Assembly: GCA_041645435.1 (NCBI GenBank)
Contig: JBAZQB010000007.1
Coordinates: forward strand, 62,001 to 126,000
DNA length: 64,000 nt
Direction of reading: 5' to 3'
Source of the DNA: Methanoregula sp.
GTDB taxonomy: Archaea; Halobacteriota; Methanomicrobia; Methanomicrobiales; Methanospirillaceae
The notes below the pieces were generated by a model, which worked only from the letters and a program-made list of their open reading frames with translations, was not told the DNA's origin and did not search any database. This document shows positions 55,670-64,000 of the stretch, one piece after another; position 1 is the stretch's first letter; the number at the start of each line of letters is the position of its first letter. The position numbers were made by a program, and so were the translations under genes.

Positions 55670-56083
55670 ATGTCTGATACCGGTGATTCTGCCGACAAGA
55701 CTGCACAGGACAGCATTGCTGCATTCAATGAGTGCGAATTTGCCCGGCTTCTTGGTATGTTCGTGACAAAAGCCCATGACGGGTACGCGGAAGTTGTCAT
55801 GGATCTTACGGGAAAGACAAACCCGGACGGGATTGCCCACGGGGGCGCTATCTTCGCCCTTGCCGATCATGCCTTTGGCATTGCCGCAAACTGCGGGGGG
55901 GATAACCGGGTCGCGGTTTCTGTGCACATCCTGTATATTGCCCCGGCAACCGGGTCCCTTCTGGCCCGGGCTGAGCTGGTGGCGGATAACGGAAAATACT
56001 CCACGTACCGGATTATCGTGAGCGAGGGCCCGCGTCTTATCGCAGAGTTCGAAGGTATCTCGCTCCAGGTCAGTCCCCCGTAA
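55670..56083 (+). CDS. PaaI-type hotdog thioesterase
   Basis: A 137-residue single hotdog-fold protein. GIAHGGAIFALADHAFGIAAN (motif 'HGGAIFALAD') is the central helix with the catalytic residues, preceded by MDLTGKTNPDG. It hydrolyses an acyl-CoA thioester, substrate unknown. The family is widespread in archaea. It is 33 bases after the GT2 gene, in the same direction. A GAGGGA site is just before the start. Confidence 0.88.
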   Translation: MSDTGDSADKTAQDSIAAFNECEFARLLGMFVTKAHDGYAEVVMDLTGKTNPDGIAHGGAIFALADHAFGIAANCGGDNRVAVSVHILYIAPATGSLLARAELVADNGKYSTYRIIVSEGPRLIAEFEGISLQVSPP

Positions 56084-56169
56084 TGACCGGAATGTGTCAG
56101 GAAAAAACGACCGGATCGCTGCTCATAAGGGCAACCGCTAAATAGCAGGCAGAGCAAAATAGTCATTTA

Positions 56170-56439
56170 ATGACGGAAAACCCATCACAACCGAGCGTAC
56201 TGCGGTATATCGCAGCAGTCATCCTGGGCTGCATAGTCGGGTCTATTTTTTTTCTTATAGTCGCCCTCTTTATCGGGTACTTCAACGATATGGCCCACAT
56301 GAAAATCCCCATCAACATGCTTGTTGCAGAAAACATCTTCAGTGCAGCCCTTCTTGCAGTCCTCGTTATAATCTCGATTTTCTACTTCTGCTGGAAAGTC
56401 AGAACAACTCCTCCGACAGAATCCGGATCTGAAGAATAA
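56170..56439 (+). CDS. Small two-TM membrane protein
   Basis: An 89-residue protein with two hydrophobic segments (about 10-38 and 55-77), separated by a short polar loop. No family is recognised. A TATA-like CTAAATAG lies about 28 bases before the ATG, so a leaderless transcript is possible. The end is acidic and polar (TPPTESGSEE). Confidence 0.6.
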   Translation: MTENPSQPSVLRYIAAVILGCIVGSIFFLIVALFIGYFNDMAHMKIPINMLVAENIFSAALLAVLVIISIFYFCWKVRTTPPTESGSEE

Positions 56440-56505
56440 TTTTTCTTTTTTAATACCCAGGAACAAGCCGGGCCTTTTCCGGGTTTGCGCCACAATGATA
56501 TGAGA

Positions 56506-57222
56506 TCTTAGTACGCAGAAGAGTGGTTACATTACGGTCGGGTCTTCGCCCTATATTGACGGTGGCAGTGATGGACCGTCGGCAGCAAAATCCGCGCCGG
56601 CTTCCGGTTCTGCGGTAGTAAATGTTGGCGGCGATTCCGCGGTGAGCAGGGTTGAAGTGACCGGCACCGGGATTACCGATCTTATCGTCACCGGTACAGT
56701 ACTCTCCTCACCGGGAGCTGGGATCTCCCCATCACCGGACACTATATACGAGTATATCAGCCTCGTCCCCGCGCAGTACACGACGATAACCGGCACAACC
56801 ATCACCTTCACGGTCCCGGTCTCGTGGCTGGAAGAGCACCACATGTCCCCGCAGAATATCGTGATGTACCATTACACCGGCAAGGAGTGGGTTGCCCTGC
56901 CGACAACAGCCGGGGCCGCCAGCCAGGGGAAGATCACCTTCACGGCAATAAGCCCCTCGTTCTCGCTCTATGCTATAAGTGCACAGCCCGGCACAGGCAG
57001 TAACCAGACCATCACTTCATCCTCGGTAACAATCGGGGACCTGGCACCGGTTCCGCTACGGTGAAAAGTACTGTACCGGCAACAACGGCCCCGGTCGTGC
57101 AACAGACCACTGCCGTACCGGCAACTCAGGGCGAAATCGGCCTTCCGCTTCCAACTATCGCAATTGGCGGTGTTGTTGTCCTGGTGATTATCGGGGGTAT
57201 TTTCCTCCTCCGGCGCTGGTGA
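56506..57222 (+). pseudogene. PGF-pre-PGF surface-protein relic
   Basis: The readable part begins in-frame at about 56506 and has no proper start. It contains VSRVEVTGTGITD, then PVSWLEEHHMSPQNIVMYHYTGKEW (motif 'SPQNIVMYHY') and FTAISPSFSLYAI, which are the PGF-pre-PGF domain pieces of methanogen S-layer-type proteins. The frame is lost near 57040. The other frame continues with a Thr/Pro-rich stalk and a membrane anchor, IAIGGVVVLVIIGGIFLLRRW. So it is a 5'-truncated, frameshifted remnant of an exported, membrane-anchored surface protein. Confidence 0.78.
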
Positions 57223-57588
57223 ATCCGAAGACAGAACCCGGCGCTGTTCCGGAAATATGATTGATCCCACACCTTTTTTCGGGAAGTTCCCCCGTGCTGT
57301 CAATGACAATAGTGCCGGACGCTTTCCGGTTCTTATGTACATACCTGGTCGCGGGAGTACTGTCTATCCGGCAACCGACTCCGGCAGGGCGAACCCGGTC
57401 GGGGCAATTACTGCAACCAGAATCCCTATGGGGGTACTCATACCAGATCCCTGGTACAGGTCTGATCCCGAAGTCATACAATAAAACCGGTGGTGACACT
57501 CAACAATCATTGTTGGCCCTGTTGCAGATCCCGTCGATCCATGCGAAAAGAAAATGCTAAATATATAAAAAAGGCAACTGGGTATGAA
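57223..57588. other. Intergenic region with a strong TATA box
   Basis: No coding signal was accepted here. The last 40 bases contain the TATA element of the zinc-ribbon gene. The rest shows nothing recognised. Confidence 0.4.
57561..57570 (+). promoter_or_regulatory. TATA box of leaderless zinc-ribbon gene
   Basis: ATATATAAAA is a good archaeal TATA box, centred about 24 bases before ATG 57589. There is no ribosome-binding site before that ATG, so the transcript is probably leaderless, and the longer upstream frame can be discounted. Confidence 0.65.
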
Positions 57589-58053
57589 ATGATCTGTCAA
57601 AAATGCGGAACTGACCATGAGGACAACACTACATTCTGTAAATCCTGTGGAGCTGAACTCGCCCGGTCTCCGGCAACTACCGCCGGCCCGGCTGCAATGG
57701 CAGTCTGCAAGTCCTGCGGTTATCCGGTTAAACCCGGCATGACGTTCTGCGGAAAATGTCTTGGTGCAAAGCTGGATACAATAAAAGGCGGTCCGAAAAT
57801 TTCACGGAATGACCGGATCGTTGCTGCAAGGATCTCGAACAAGGAACGGCAGCTCCGCCAGGTCAGCCTGGTCGGACCTGCGGTTACGCTGATTGTCGGG
57901 ATCTTCTCCTGTCTTGCGGTCATAAAAACTATTTTCGGGGCTTTCCTTGGGATCCCTCTGATCATTTTTGCCACCTGGTGGGCGAGTGAACTTATCCAGG
58001 AGAGGAATAAAATCAGGGCCGAAATAGTTGAATTCCAGAAAGATTTCGATTGA
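57589..58053 (+). CDS. Double zinc-ribbon membrane protein
   Basis: A 154-residue protein. Two zinc ribbons come first, CxxC pairs CQKCG/CKSCG (residues 3-22) and CKSCG/CGKCL (about 37-57). After a charged linker come two hydrophobic segments (about 88-130), and the protein ends in a short charged helix. Such proteins occur in many methanogens, without a known function. The start ATG 57589 follows a TATA box by about 24 bases. Confidence 0.83.
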   Translation: MICQKCGTDHEDNTTFCKSCGAELARSPATTAGPAAMAVCKSCGYPVKPGMTFCGKCLGAKLDTIKGGPKISRNDRIVAARISNKERQLRQVSLVGPAVTLIVGIFSCLAVIKTIFGAFLGIPLIIFATWWASELIQERNKIRAEIVEFQKDFD

Positions 58054-58252
58054 TTTTTCTGCTCCGGGAAAATCTTCGGTTTTTCCCTGCGCTCCTTATG
58101 AGATGCGACTCTGTCACGAGTCTGCGGGTAATTTCTCAGCGGCAATTTCCGGAAACCCCGGGTAGCACGCGATCCCAGGATGGCTGAAATCGTGTGGATA
58201 AATCGCATCCTTTAATGGATAGGAATACGAAAATAAAAACCAGGAATTTTCC

Positions 58253-58852
58253 ATGGTACCTCCTGTCTCTTCCGCAAACAACGTACCCGTATCCCCGGGC
58301 CCGGATAAAAAGCAGATGATCATCGCCGGAATTATTGTCGTGGTAGTTGTTCTTGCAATTATTGCCCTGTACACCCTGCCTGCCCCTGCAGGTGGCAGTG
58401 CAGTGCAGTCCTCTGCCACTCCTGCGGCTGCAGCGGTTTCAAAATCTGCTGCGGGCACAGCCCAGCAGTCATTGCCGGCTGCAGCACAGGTTACAGCTCA
58501 GAAAGCCGTTGATTTCGCGATCGATGCAGGCGCTCAGGAGAAATGCGGGCTTACGTGCCGCCAGCTTTCACCCACCGTTACCAATACCGGCACAGCAACA
58601 GCGCACAATGTCTGCTTTACGATTGATATGCACAACAGCAAAGGAGAACTTATTGCCCTGAATAGTGCACCGTCTATCCAGAAATGTGTCGGGAATCTCG
58701 CAAGCGGCGAATCCCGGAGTGAGCCCATCAAGATTGAAGCGGATTGTGGTTTCCTTGCCTCAAAATGTGTCTCGCAGACCCTGATCTTAAAAACACGGGC
58801 AACCTGCGATGAGACTACCGTCCAGTTCCCTGATACGGTAATTGCGGTTTAA
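58253..58852 (+). CDS. Membrane-anchored extracytoplasmic protein
   Basis: A 199-residue protein with one hydrophobic segment (about 22-42) after a polar N-terminus. A Ser/Ala/Thr-rich stalk and a beta-type domain with several cysteines follow (QEKCGLTCR, NVCFTIDM, QKCVGN, DCGFLASKC). The last part resembles CARDB-like adhesion or archaeal surface proteins, but the family is not certain. AGGA lies eight bases before the ATG. It is one of several small surface-type genes in this region. Confidence 0.7.
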   Translation: MVPPVSSANNVPVSPGPDKKQMIIAGIIVVVVVLAIIALYTLPAPAGGSAVQSSATPAAAAVSKSAAGTAQQSLPAAAQVTAQKAVDFAIDAGAQEKCGLTCRQLSPTVTNTGTATAHNVCFTIDMHNSKGELIALNSAPSIQKCVGNLASGESRSEPIKIEADCGFLASKCVSQTLILKTRATCDETTVQFPDTVIAV

Positions 58853-59325
58853 GCCGGCTGGTAATCCCGGGAGTTCATCCCACACTTTTTTGTATTGTTT
58901 TTAGCAATCTGAATCATTTCTGGCTGTATCACCGTGTTCTCTGAAGGTACCTTGGTGTTTTTATCCTGGGAATGCGGGATAAGCTTTTTTGAATACTCTG
59001 GAAAAACAATCAGAACGGCTGTTCCGTAGTCCTCGCGCAAACATGAGCATCCCGAACCTCATAGCACTCGTTTAATTGTATGAACGTAAACCGGATGCCG
59101 GGGGATTTTCCTGTCATGGTGCCTTTCCCGATGCAGAAATGCCGGTGTCACATTCACCAGTAAAAAGATCTCTTTAAAAAAAATAGTTCGGATTTCTTCA
59201 GAGAAGTGTTGACAGGCCGGAACTGGACTGGGGAAATGTTATGGTGTCACCGTCATTGATCGGGAAAATCCTCTTTGTAAGATCCTGTAGATGACAGCCC
59301 GGGCTTATCGGTATCGGCAGAAAAA
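58853..59325. other. Intergenic region, no confident gene
   Basis: A 63-codon minus-strand frame (59040-58849) has a TTG start and no family features, so I left it out. The rest shows no coding or repeat signal. Confidence 0.4.
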
Positions 59326-60087
59326 TTAACCGGATAATTCCGTGCCTGCCAGGGATGCTGCAACGGTGTTCCGGTACTGCTGGGTCAGGCTCTTGATTTT
59401 TGTGTTGATCTCTAGGACGGTTTCGGCTTTGTTCCCCAGCACTGCCGCTTCCAGCTCCGGGCGGATTGCATCGATTCGTTCAGAAACCTGTTGTGCCCCG
59501 CTCATTTCAAAGCCTTTCTCTTTCAGGCTCCGCAGGGTAAAGTTGCGTTGATAGGATTCCCGGCCAAAGACGGTTATCCGGGCACCGGGCTGAGTGAGCC
59601 AGATGGGATCGGTCGTGCCGGCAAGCGACAGGTCGAAGGCATTGATCGAGACAGCGATACTTCTCTGCATTTCGCCGGAATTGCCATTGAACCGGAGCAG
59701 ACGGGACTGTGTCTCTTGGGCAAAATGGCCGGAGAGGGTACACATCTCGTCCCGGAGTCCATTTATCTGGTCCGATGTATTCATGACCGGGATAGTTGCT
59801 GCCGCTGCCATGTAATCGGCCTGGATCTGCCGGAGGTCATCGATTTCCGTGCTTCCGCTTATCGTATCGATATAGGCAATCACTCCGTCCATGCGGGCTT
59901 CCTGGGATCCACTGATATAGGCAATGTGGTTCCTGAGCGCTGCAATATTCTCCGGGCGGTCCCGTTCAAGGGGGTCGCTGCTTGCCGGAACCTCAAGGTA
60001 TTCCACGATTGCACTGACCGGGGGGATCAGTACAAGGCAGAACAGGATGAGGCAGAGAAGCGCGTTGGAAATTAATTGTTTTGCCAT
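59326..60087 (-). CDS. Secreted hypothetical protein
   Basis: The 253-residue protein begins with a signal peptide (ISNALLCLILFCLVLIPPVSA), and the mature part is mostly helical and polar. I start it at ATG 60087, with GAGGA about four bases upstream; a longer in-frame start at 60132 adds 15 residues without a signal. No domain is recognised. Repeated short helices with Gln and Asn suggest a helical bundle or coiled coil. Confidence 0.68.
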   Translation of the reverse strand: MAKQLISNALLCLILFCLVLIPPVSAIVEYLEVPASSDPLERDRPENIAALRNHIAYISGSQEARMDGVIAYIDTISGSTEIDDLRQIQADYMAAAATIPVMNTSDQINGLRDEMCTLSGHFAQETQSRLLRFNGNSGEMQRSIAVSINAFDLSLAGTTDPIWLTQPGARITVFGRESYQRNFTLRSLKEKGFEMSGAQQVSERIDAIRPELEAAVLGNKAETVLEINTKIKSLTQQYRNTVAASLAGTELSG

Positions 60088-60709
60088 GAATCCTCTTCTC
60101 CCATAAACGCATGTGGATGAACGAATGCACAACCCGCACGAATGTAAATGATGGGCAATTTCCCTATTGGCTGGTAAAATGTTAGCTGGTTATACATGGA
60201 TGGTCCCAATCAGAGTCTATGATCACTGTTTGAAGTTATTGTATTAATAGATTCTCTATATTGGTTATACAAATAAATAATACATAACCCTTTCCTTGTA
60301 CCTGCAGCAAACATCCCCGGTGAGTGCGGGGAGCGAACCGCGCATTTTTCGATGTAACTAAAAAATGATATCAGACCCACCAGATGTCCTGTGCGCAAGA
60401 GCAAGAGCAAGAGCGGAAGCGATCCCGTGGACCATTATACTTCCGGACTAGCCTCAATCCCCCCTATCGTTATGCCGCAGCCATTCTCCGGGATTTAAAG
60501 CGGGATCTGAATTTTGCGTTCAGATCCGTTCCGGTACGGTGTCTGCCGGAATCAGATCCTAAGCGTTACACCCACAACCCGGGAGCGGCTGCCACCGGGA
60601 TGAACGATTAACGAAAAAAAATGCATCAATTTTGTCCAGTGATGAGATCCTTCAAACCTGTATGAACCTGAAGAATACCGGTGTCTCCCATCACTTTTTG
60701 AGCAGCGCA
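60088..60709. other. Intergenic region, no gene seen
   Basis: This stretch includes the promoter of the secreted protein (minus strand) and an AT-rich segment near 60250 with GC-rich flanks. The short open frames have no family features. No tRNA-like structure was found. Confidence 0.4.
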
Positions 60710-60844
60710 TTATTTCGAGCTGTCGTACCCGCAACGCTTACACTTGTAACTTCCATCAGGTTTCAGAACAATCTTGGGATCCTGGCACCGGTCACAGACC
60801 GGACGATCATGCTTTACTTTGATCTTCTGGGGTTCTTTATCCAT
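60710..60844 (-). CDS. 44-residue zinc-ribbon protein
   Basis: A short minus-strand gene. It starts MDKEPQKIKV, then has the zinc pairs CDRC (residues 17-20) and CKRC (35-38), and ends GYDSSK. The C-x2-C, x14, C-x2-C spacing is that of a rubredoxin- or zinc-ribbon-type fold. A TATA-like CTTTATAG (60867-60874) lies about 25 bases upstream, with no ribosome-binding site, so a leaderless transcript is likely. An antisense frame on the plus strand (60632-60892) is less credible. Function is unknown. Confidence 0.75.
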   Translation of the reverse strand: MDKEPQKIKVKHDRPVCDRCQDPKIVLKPDGSYKCKRCGYDSSK

Positions 60845-61290
60845 GCGAAAAGGTTACCCCGTCACCCTATAAAGATGTGCTGCCGGCTGTGACCTCCATG
60901 CAGACCCGGCTCCCATTAACCGGCATATGTTGGACAACAACAATCTGCACCGGAATTTCCTGTTATTTTTTGAAACCTGCACACTCCATAAAACTGTGAC
61001 ATATTTTTCTTTACACCCTTATGCGGGACTCCCGGGTGAACCTGGTTGGAACAAAGAACCGCACCCCCCGATATTCATGCTCGGGTAAGGGAAGCAAAAA
61101 CATTCCCGGATATCAGGAGCACGAATGCTGGCAGTGCATGGTGTTGAATCGAATAGCGGGTAAAAAATCTGACGCTTTCAATCAGAACCAATCCGGCGGT
61201 CTTTATCGATGGATCCCCATTTGGTAAAATGGGGCAGACTGGATCTTCCCGCCACCATTATCCCGCTCCCCGCCCAAGTAATAGCTGCGT
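60845..61290. other. Intergenic region, no gene seen
   Basis: The only longer frame (61021-61227, plus strand) has no family motifs. The TATA box of the 44-residue zinc-ribbon gene lies at its start. Nothing else was recognised. Confidence 0.4.
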
Positions 61291-62208
61291 ATGTCGCCCG
61301 ACCCAGAACCCGAAGAACCGGGCACCCCGGAAAATTTCAACGACCTTTATTACTTCTCTGAATTCTGGCAGGACCTTCCCTGGTCCCCGTGGGTCCCGTT
61401 CGATGCTCCGAGAGAATTTTTCTACATTCCCAAAGAGCCCGGTATCTATCGCATCCGGCCCGTCGGGAAAGATTTCCTGGTATACATCAGTGAAACGAAC
61501 CGGACCCTCCACCAGCGCCTCGGCGAACTGCGCCAGAGCCTCCGGAGGACCGACCTGATGCCCTGGAACGATCCCGACACCTCCGCGCCTCCGCTCTGGG
61601 CCTGGAGGGATGCCGAAAGATACCAGTATGAATGTTCAGCTGCACCCCTGGATGCATCCCCGGCGGGACGCCGGGCAATGGAGAGTTTCCTCATTTACCA
61701 GTACCGGCAGGAAGTAAAGGAGTCCCCGCTCTGCAACTTCGGCCGGTTCCACCCACGGTACCGGCGTTCAACGAACAAGAGCGGGAACCTGCGGGGCGGA
61801 AAACTCCTGGACAATCAGAAGGACAACCCGGCCGGATGGCCCAGTATCCCCCCGCTCAGCCCAGCCGGAAAACCCGGGGACCCGGACTGGATGGAGCTGG
61901 AATGGACCCCGGCAAAACCTTTTACACCGGAAAATATCGAGACCATTTTGCCGGGAGCAGGGCTCTACCTTCTTACCGATGCTGGATCGCAGGAGATTCT
62001 GTTCATAGGCCAGGCCCCTGACTGTAAGAAGAGGCTGCTCGTCCAGTGCGGGAAAGAATGGGATGATCGCACACTTGAGTTCTCGTACCAGCCCCTTGGC
62101 GAGAATGTGTTCCTGCACAATCTCCGGGAACTGGAAAACGATCTCATCGGGAATTTTTTCGAGCACTACCGGAAAGCTCCGGAGTTCCAGTTCCGGGCCA
62201 GCCGGTGA
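61291..62208 (+). CDS. Protein with two GIY-YIG-like units
   Basis: A 305-residue protein with two related parts. The first has PGIYRIRPVG with LVYISET about ten residues later (GIY...YIS), then a helix with a conserved Arg (RLGELRQSL). The second, from about residue 225, has GAGLYLLTDAG and ILFIGQAPD (GLY...FIG), again followed by a basic helix (KKRLL). These are GIY-YIG nuclease motif pairs. A polar linker with Pro and Gly joins them. GIY-YIG enzymes cut DNA; the catalytic Arg/Glu of each unit need to be checked. No family name is assigned. Confidence 0.65.
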   Translation: MSPDPEPEEPGTPENFNDLYYFSEFWQDLPWSPWVPFDAPREFFYIPKEPGIYRIRPVGKDFLVYISETNRTLHQRLGELRQSLRRTDLMPWNDPDTSAPPLWAWRDAERYQYECSAAPLDASPAGRRAMESFLIYQYRQEVKESPLCNFGRFHPRYRRSTNKSGNLRGGKLLDNQKDNPAGWPSIPPLSPAGKPGDPDWMELEWTPAKPFTPENIETILPGAGLYLLTDAGSQEILFIGQAPDCKKRLLVQCGKEWDDRTLEFSYQPLGENVFLHNLRELENDLIGNFFEHYRKAPEFQFRASR

Positions 62209-62721
62209 GAAAACGAACTTTTTTAAACACCGTTTCCGGTTTTTTTATCTTTTTCATGTCTGATTTCTGTAGCGGCATTCAGCACAATTACTAAAGATAA
62301 TCACATCTTCGGAGGGGCTTGTGGATAATGCCGGTTCTGGGATGAACCGGTTTTAAAATTCTTGCCCGAATATATGACGCTCATATTCACATTCTGCGGG
62401 CATTTCACGGTCACGGACGGGGGAAAATACCTGCAAAAACCGGGTCGGTTGGACGACCGTTAAGAGTCATTCTATGCGGTCGATTCCAGCGGTATTTTGG
62501 CAAACGGGGCAATATTCCGGTACATTTTTTTCAGGACCCGAATTTGGGCCCGATTTGCAGTCCACCACGAGAGCCGGGAATTTTCGGAATGGAAACGGGG
62601 CCCGATACAAGCGTATTCTGGATGGGGGGAATGGTGTGGGATTCCGGGGTCTTGTTGAGAGGAATTTCAACATTACTTATTCTTTGTAAAGGATACCCCA
62701 GTATCCGGGTATTTTCTGAAG
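62209..62721. other. Intergenic region before repeat copy 2
   Basis: About 510 bases. It includes a T-rich terminator-like run after the GIY-YIG gene and a short CCGGTT/AACCGG hairpin near 62330. No coding signal was accepted. Confidence 0.4.
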
Positions 62722-63025
62722 AGTAAAGTGCCAACCCAGCCCCTGACATCTATCTTTTACAATAGTCCGCCCCCCTTTGCGCCAGCCCTGCCCCCATTGG
62801 GGGCGGGGGCGCATGCGATTTCTCGGTATTACCAAAAATCCCGATTCAGGTAATACAGCACTATCGCAACCGGGGCGCCATAGCGGCGGGGCGAAGCCCC
62901 TGAAGCGTCAGTATTTCCGCTCCAAAACGAATTTCTTTTTTGCATTAAATTTTTGGCAGGTATTTTTTACCTTTTTTCACTCAGTAAATCCATCCTGGGT
63001 TCAGCGGCTGGAATAGTACATTACC
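62722..63025. repeat. 304-bp MITE-like element, copy 2
   Basis: Second copy of the element seen at 51014, in the same orientation and of equal length. Left end GTAAAGTGCC, right end GTACATTACC. The internal inverted pair GTATTACC (62826-62833) and GGTAATAC (62849-62856) is perfect here. The hairpins GCCCCC-ATT-GGGGGC (62790-62804) and GGGGC-GAA-GCCCC (62888-62900) are perfect as well, while one mismatch occurs in copy 1. The two short frames crossing the copies have no coding signature. A MITE or structured RNA is inferred. Confidence 0.8.
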
Positions 63026-63369
63026 CTTTCTGAAATATCCACGCACAGGATGCCGATTTCCGGCTTTCCGGATCCGTGGATGACAATTCGCAAAAATGAG
63101 GGTAAGGTTCGCCGGATTTGCGATCGAGTTCATATCTGAGATTGAGAGGTCATGTGGAGCAGCGTTCAGGTATCGTATCCGATCTTCTGATGAGTCCTGG
63201 TCCCGGGACAAGGAATCGGGGAGTTGGATTTTCCCGTAGTCTCTATTCCAGATTGCCAGAAAGAGATCGATAACCCGGGAACCCACCATGTTCTCTCTGT
63301 GGGGTGGGGAACAATGCGACTCGGATTAGAACCGGAAAATATTTCCTCAATCCCCTCAACTAAACCATA
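63026..63369. other. Intergenic region before the nuclease gene
   Basis: About 340 bases without an accepted gene. Minus-strand frames here and through the nuclease gene (for example 63600-63166) are antisense shadows. Confidence 0.4.
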
Positions 63370-64000
63370 ATGGCAGATCTGGATCCCTTTTTCTTTACCA
63401 TCAATACCTGGTCCTTCACCAAACACCGGGTCTGGAACCGGTGCCAGCGCCAGTATTATTTCGAGTACATTGCCCCGTACGTGAAAACGGCTCCGGTTGT
63501 CAGTCCCGAAAAAATCCGATGGCTCAAGAACTTCACCTCCAAATTCGTTGTCCAGGGCCAGCTCATTCACGACATCATCGACCAGCAGATCGAACTCCAT
63601 TGCACGAACCGGCCGATGGACCTGGATTCGGCGCTGAAATCGTTCTCAAAGAAAGTATCACTCTACAAGGATATTGGCGGCGAGACCTTTACCGAGTACC
63701 ATAATGGCGAGAAGATCCCATCGTCATTTTTTTCCTACATCGATACGAACGGGAAGACCTGCCTCCAGACATTCTTTGGAAAATGGCCGGGTTACAGGAA
63801 ACGGGAATGCCTGCGGCACGAGCAGTTCGATCATTTTCATATCGGGGATGTCGGAATAACGGTCAAGGTGGATTTTGTCGGGAAGATGCCGGATGGCACG
63901 CTTGTCCTCACCGACTGGAAGACCGGCCGGGACGATGACGAGTACGAGACGGAACTCCAGATGGCGGCCTATGTGCTCTGGGCACAGGAATACTACCAGA
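63370..64000 (+). CDS. PD-(D/E)XK-family nuclease, partial
   Basis: Open from ATG 63370 to the window edge (210 codons), so the C-terminus is missing. The start SFTKHRVWNRCQRQYYFEYIAPY is typical of Cas4/RecB-like nucleases, with a Cys and aromatic run. QLIHDIIDQQIE holds the N-terminal His of this family. The core VDFVGKMPDG, LTDWKTGR (D, then DxK) gives the catalytic residues, and ELQMAAYVLWA is the conserved Q-motif helix. The family acts on DNA ends; it is often linked to repair or mobile elements. The start has no clear ribosome-binding site. Confidence 0.85.
   Translation, partial: MADLDPFFFTINTWSFTKHRVWNRCQRQYYFEYIAPYVKTAPVVSPEKIRWLKNFTSKFVVQGQLIHDIIDQQIELHCTNRPMDLDSALKSFSKKVSLYKDIGGETFTEYHNGEKIPSSFFSYIDTNGKTCLQTFFGKWPGYRKRECLRHEQFDHFHIGDVGITVKVDFVGKMPDGTLVLTDWKTGRDDDEYETELQMAAYVLWAQEYYQ

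Noticed and set aside
58849..59040. 63-codon minus-strand frame after the anchored surface protein
   Set aside because: TTG start, no ribosome-binding site, no family features and overlap with the neighbour's stop.
60632..60892. 86-codon plus-strand frame
   Set aside because: It is antisense to the 44-residue zinc-ribbon gene, which has clear CxxC pairs and a TATA box.
63166..63600. Minus-strand frame overlapping the nuclease gene
   Set aside because: Antisense to a well-supported nuclease coding region.
1..64000. CRISPR arrays and tRNA or rRNA genes
   Set aside because: No regularly spaced repeats, tRNA T-loop patterns or rRNA-like stretches were recognised by eye; a covariance-model scan would be needed to exclude small RNAs.

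Overview
The window looks like the chromosome of a methanogenic archaeon, most likely Methanomicrobiales and possibly Methanoregula-like. This is inferred from the following: small zinc-ribbon proteins, two DUF2769-type proteins, a PGF-pre-PGF surface-protein relic, archaeal ATPases with DUF234 and DUF4143-type C-termini, several TATA boxes about 25 bases upstream of leaderless starts, and strong GGAGGTGAT-type Shine-Dalgarno sites elsewhere. No rRNA, tRNA or CRISPR array was seen.

Region 1 (1-27460, plus strand) is one long surface-glycan locus with very tight or overlapping genes. It starts with nucleotide-sugar genes (GalU-like, an epimerase) and a Wzm/Wzt-type ABC exporter. A nonulosonic-acid-like block follows: a CMP-sugar synthetase, a methyltransferase, a 2-hydroxyacid dehydrogenase, a NeuB-like synthase, and a GT2 protein fused to a degenerate CMP-sugar-synthetase-like domain. 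Next come a WbpD-like acetyltransferase, a small flippase-like membrane protein, a WbpB-like dehydrogenase and a WbpE-like aminotransferase. Together these fit UDP-2,3-diacetamido-2,3-dideoxy-glucuronate synthesis. The end of the block carries a second epimerase/aminotransferase pair, a polyprenyl-phosphate GT2, a YfhO-like membrane protein, an SGNH hydrolase, an alpha/alpha-toroid protein and several GT4 and GT2 glycosyltransferases.

Region 2 (27474-43728, mostly minus strand, AT-rich) is a second, patchier glycan region. It holds a large membrane protein, a decayed transposase, a GT2-radical SAM fusion (plus strand), a broken serine-acetyltransferase-like gene, a B12-binding radical SAM enzyme, three GT4 proteins, a methyltransferase, asparagine synthetase and two paralogous polyprenyl-phosphate GT2s. 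The AT-rich composition and relics suggest recent assembly.

Region 3 (43800-50450) is a graveyard-like island: a MazF/PemK-like toxin with a putative antitoxin, two ATPases with PD-(D/E)XK-like ends, a decayed MNT/HEPN pair and a decayed IS5-like transposase.

Region 4 (50450-64000) is GC-rich and more core-like, with many small or broken surface and zinc-ribbon genes, a PAP2 phosphatase, a UDP-galactopyranose-mutase-like flavoprotein with a GT2, a thioesterase, a protein with two GIY-YIG-like units and a partial PD-(D/E)XK nuclease. Two copies of a 304-bp non-coding element (51014-51317 and 62722-63025) lie here in the same orientation. They have imperfect terminal inverted repeats and internal palindromes, and look like an undescribed MITE or structured-RNA element. 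Two unusual fusions, GT2-radical SAM and GT2-CMP-sugar-synthetase-like, are the other main novelty candidates.
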